A stretch of DNA of 30,087 nt from a virus. Made by a program: the position numbers and the translations under genes. The notes beneath the pieces are model-generated. The model ran no database searches and was not told where the DNA came from. It saw only the letters and a list, made by a program, of their open reading frames with translations. Below, piece after piece: positions 29,954 through 30,087 of this stretch. The first letter of the stretch is position 1. Every line of letters starts with the position of its first letter. The DNA lies in the IMG/VR virus record IMGVR_UViG_3300031774_000090, positions 1 to 30,087 of that record. One strand, 5' to 3'.

Positions 29954-30087
29954 TTAATAACTTGATGGGGATTCGGATTTTAATTGAGTACGAATAACTC
30001 CATCTTGATATTCATCTCTGCGTCTTCGACCTTGTTGTTCAATCGCATACGACATCAGAGCTTTTTCATAAGCCTGATTATAGTATT
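29954..30087 (-). CDS. Unknown late protein, C-terminal end only
   Basis: Forty-three residues are visible before the stop at 29956-29954, and a second TAA follows directly. The visible part reads YYNQAYEKALMSYAIEQQG, then RRRRDEYQDGVIRTQLKSES and PSSY. It is charged, probably helical, and ends in a serine-rich tail. The rest lies beyond the window edge, so the product cannot be named. It is probably another virion gene because it precedes the tail genes on the same strand. Confidence 0.7.
   Translation of the reverse strand, partial: YYNQAYEKALMSYAIEQQGRRRRDEYQDGVIRTQLKSESPSSY

Noticed and set aside
1-30087. tRNA genes or insertion sequences
   Set aside because: No cloverleaf-like stretch, terminal inverted repeat or transposase motif was found by eye, and intergenic gaps are too short for most tRNAs.

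Overview
The window is a piece of an AT-rich tailed-phage genome, almost certainly from an uncultured marine phage. Signs of this are the dense packing, the many TAATG and ATGA gene junctions, a DUF3310 protein, an AdoMet decarboxylase gene, several Fe(II)/2-oxoglutarate oxygenases, and tail proteins ending in a polyglycine domain. Composition and gene content fit phages of the SAR11/Pelagibacter type, but the host is inferred only. Internal-virion-like proteins and no recognisable tape measure favour a short-tailed phage. Terminase, portal, capsid and DNA polymerase are not in the window.

Layout. (1) 1-5165, minus strand: replication module, read right to left from a promoter near 5194-5221. 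It holds two conserved phage proteins, a possible ssDNA-binding protein followed by a strong GC hairpin, an archaeo-eukaryotic-type primase, a small overlapping gene, a UvrD-like helicase and the start of a DUF3310 protein. (2) 5240-7076, plus strand: a short operon with an SNF2-type helicase and two small genes. It is the only plus-strand block, and its promoter overlaps the minus-strand one face to face. (3) 7102-30087, minus strand: the late operon, read from 30087 down. In transcription order it has small beta-rich tail proteins, three tandem glycine-rich adhesin-like genes, a tryptophan-rich tail protein, four overlapping genes of oxygenase type, tail proteins, a 745-residue tail protein, internal-virion candidates up to 1568 residues, a holin candidate, an M15 endolysin and AdoMet decarboxylase last.

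How it works together. The two replication blocks are fired from one 37-bp site where two consensus-like promoters cannot both be occupied. The late operon makes tail and ejected proteins, then lysis proteins. The most unusual part is 21150-28528: three paralogous Gly/Pro/Cys-rich adhesins are cotranscribed with three intact and one motif-less oxygenase-like protein. That suggests a virion-modification or host-modification cassette, and a 22-position hairpin separates it from the next tail gene. No tRNA, insertion sequence, CRISPR array or reverse transcriptase was seen, and no gene-free stretch exceeds 300 bases.
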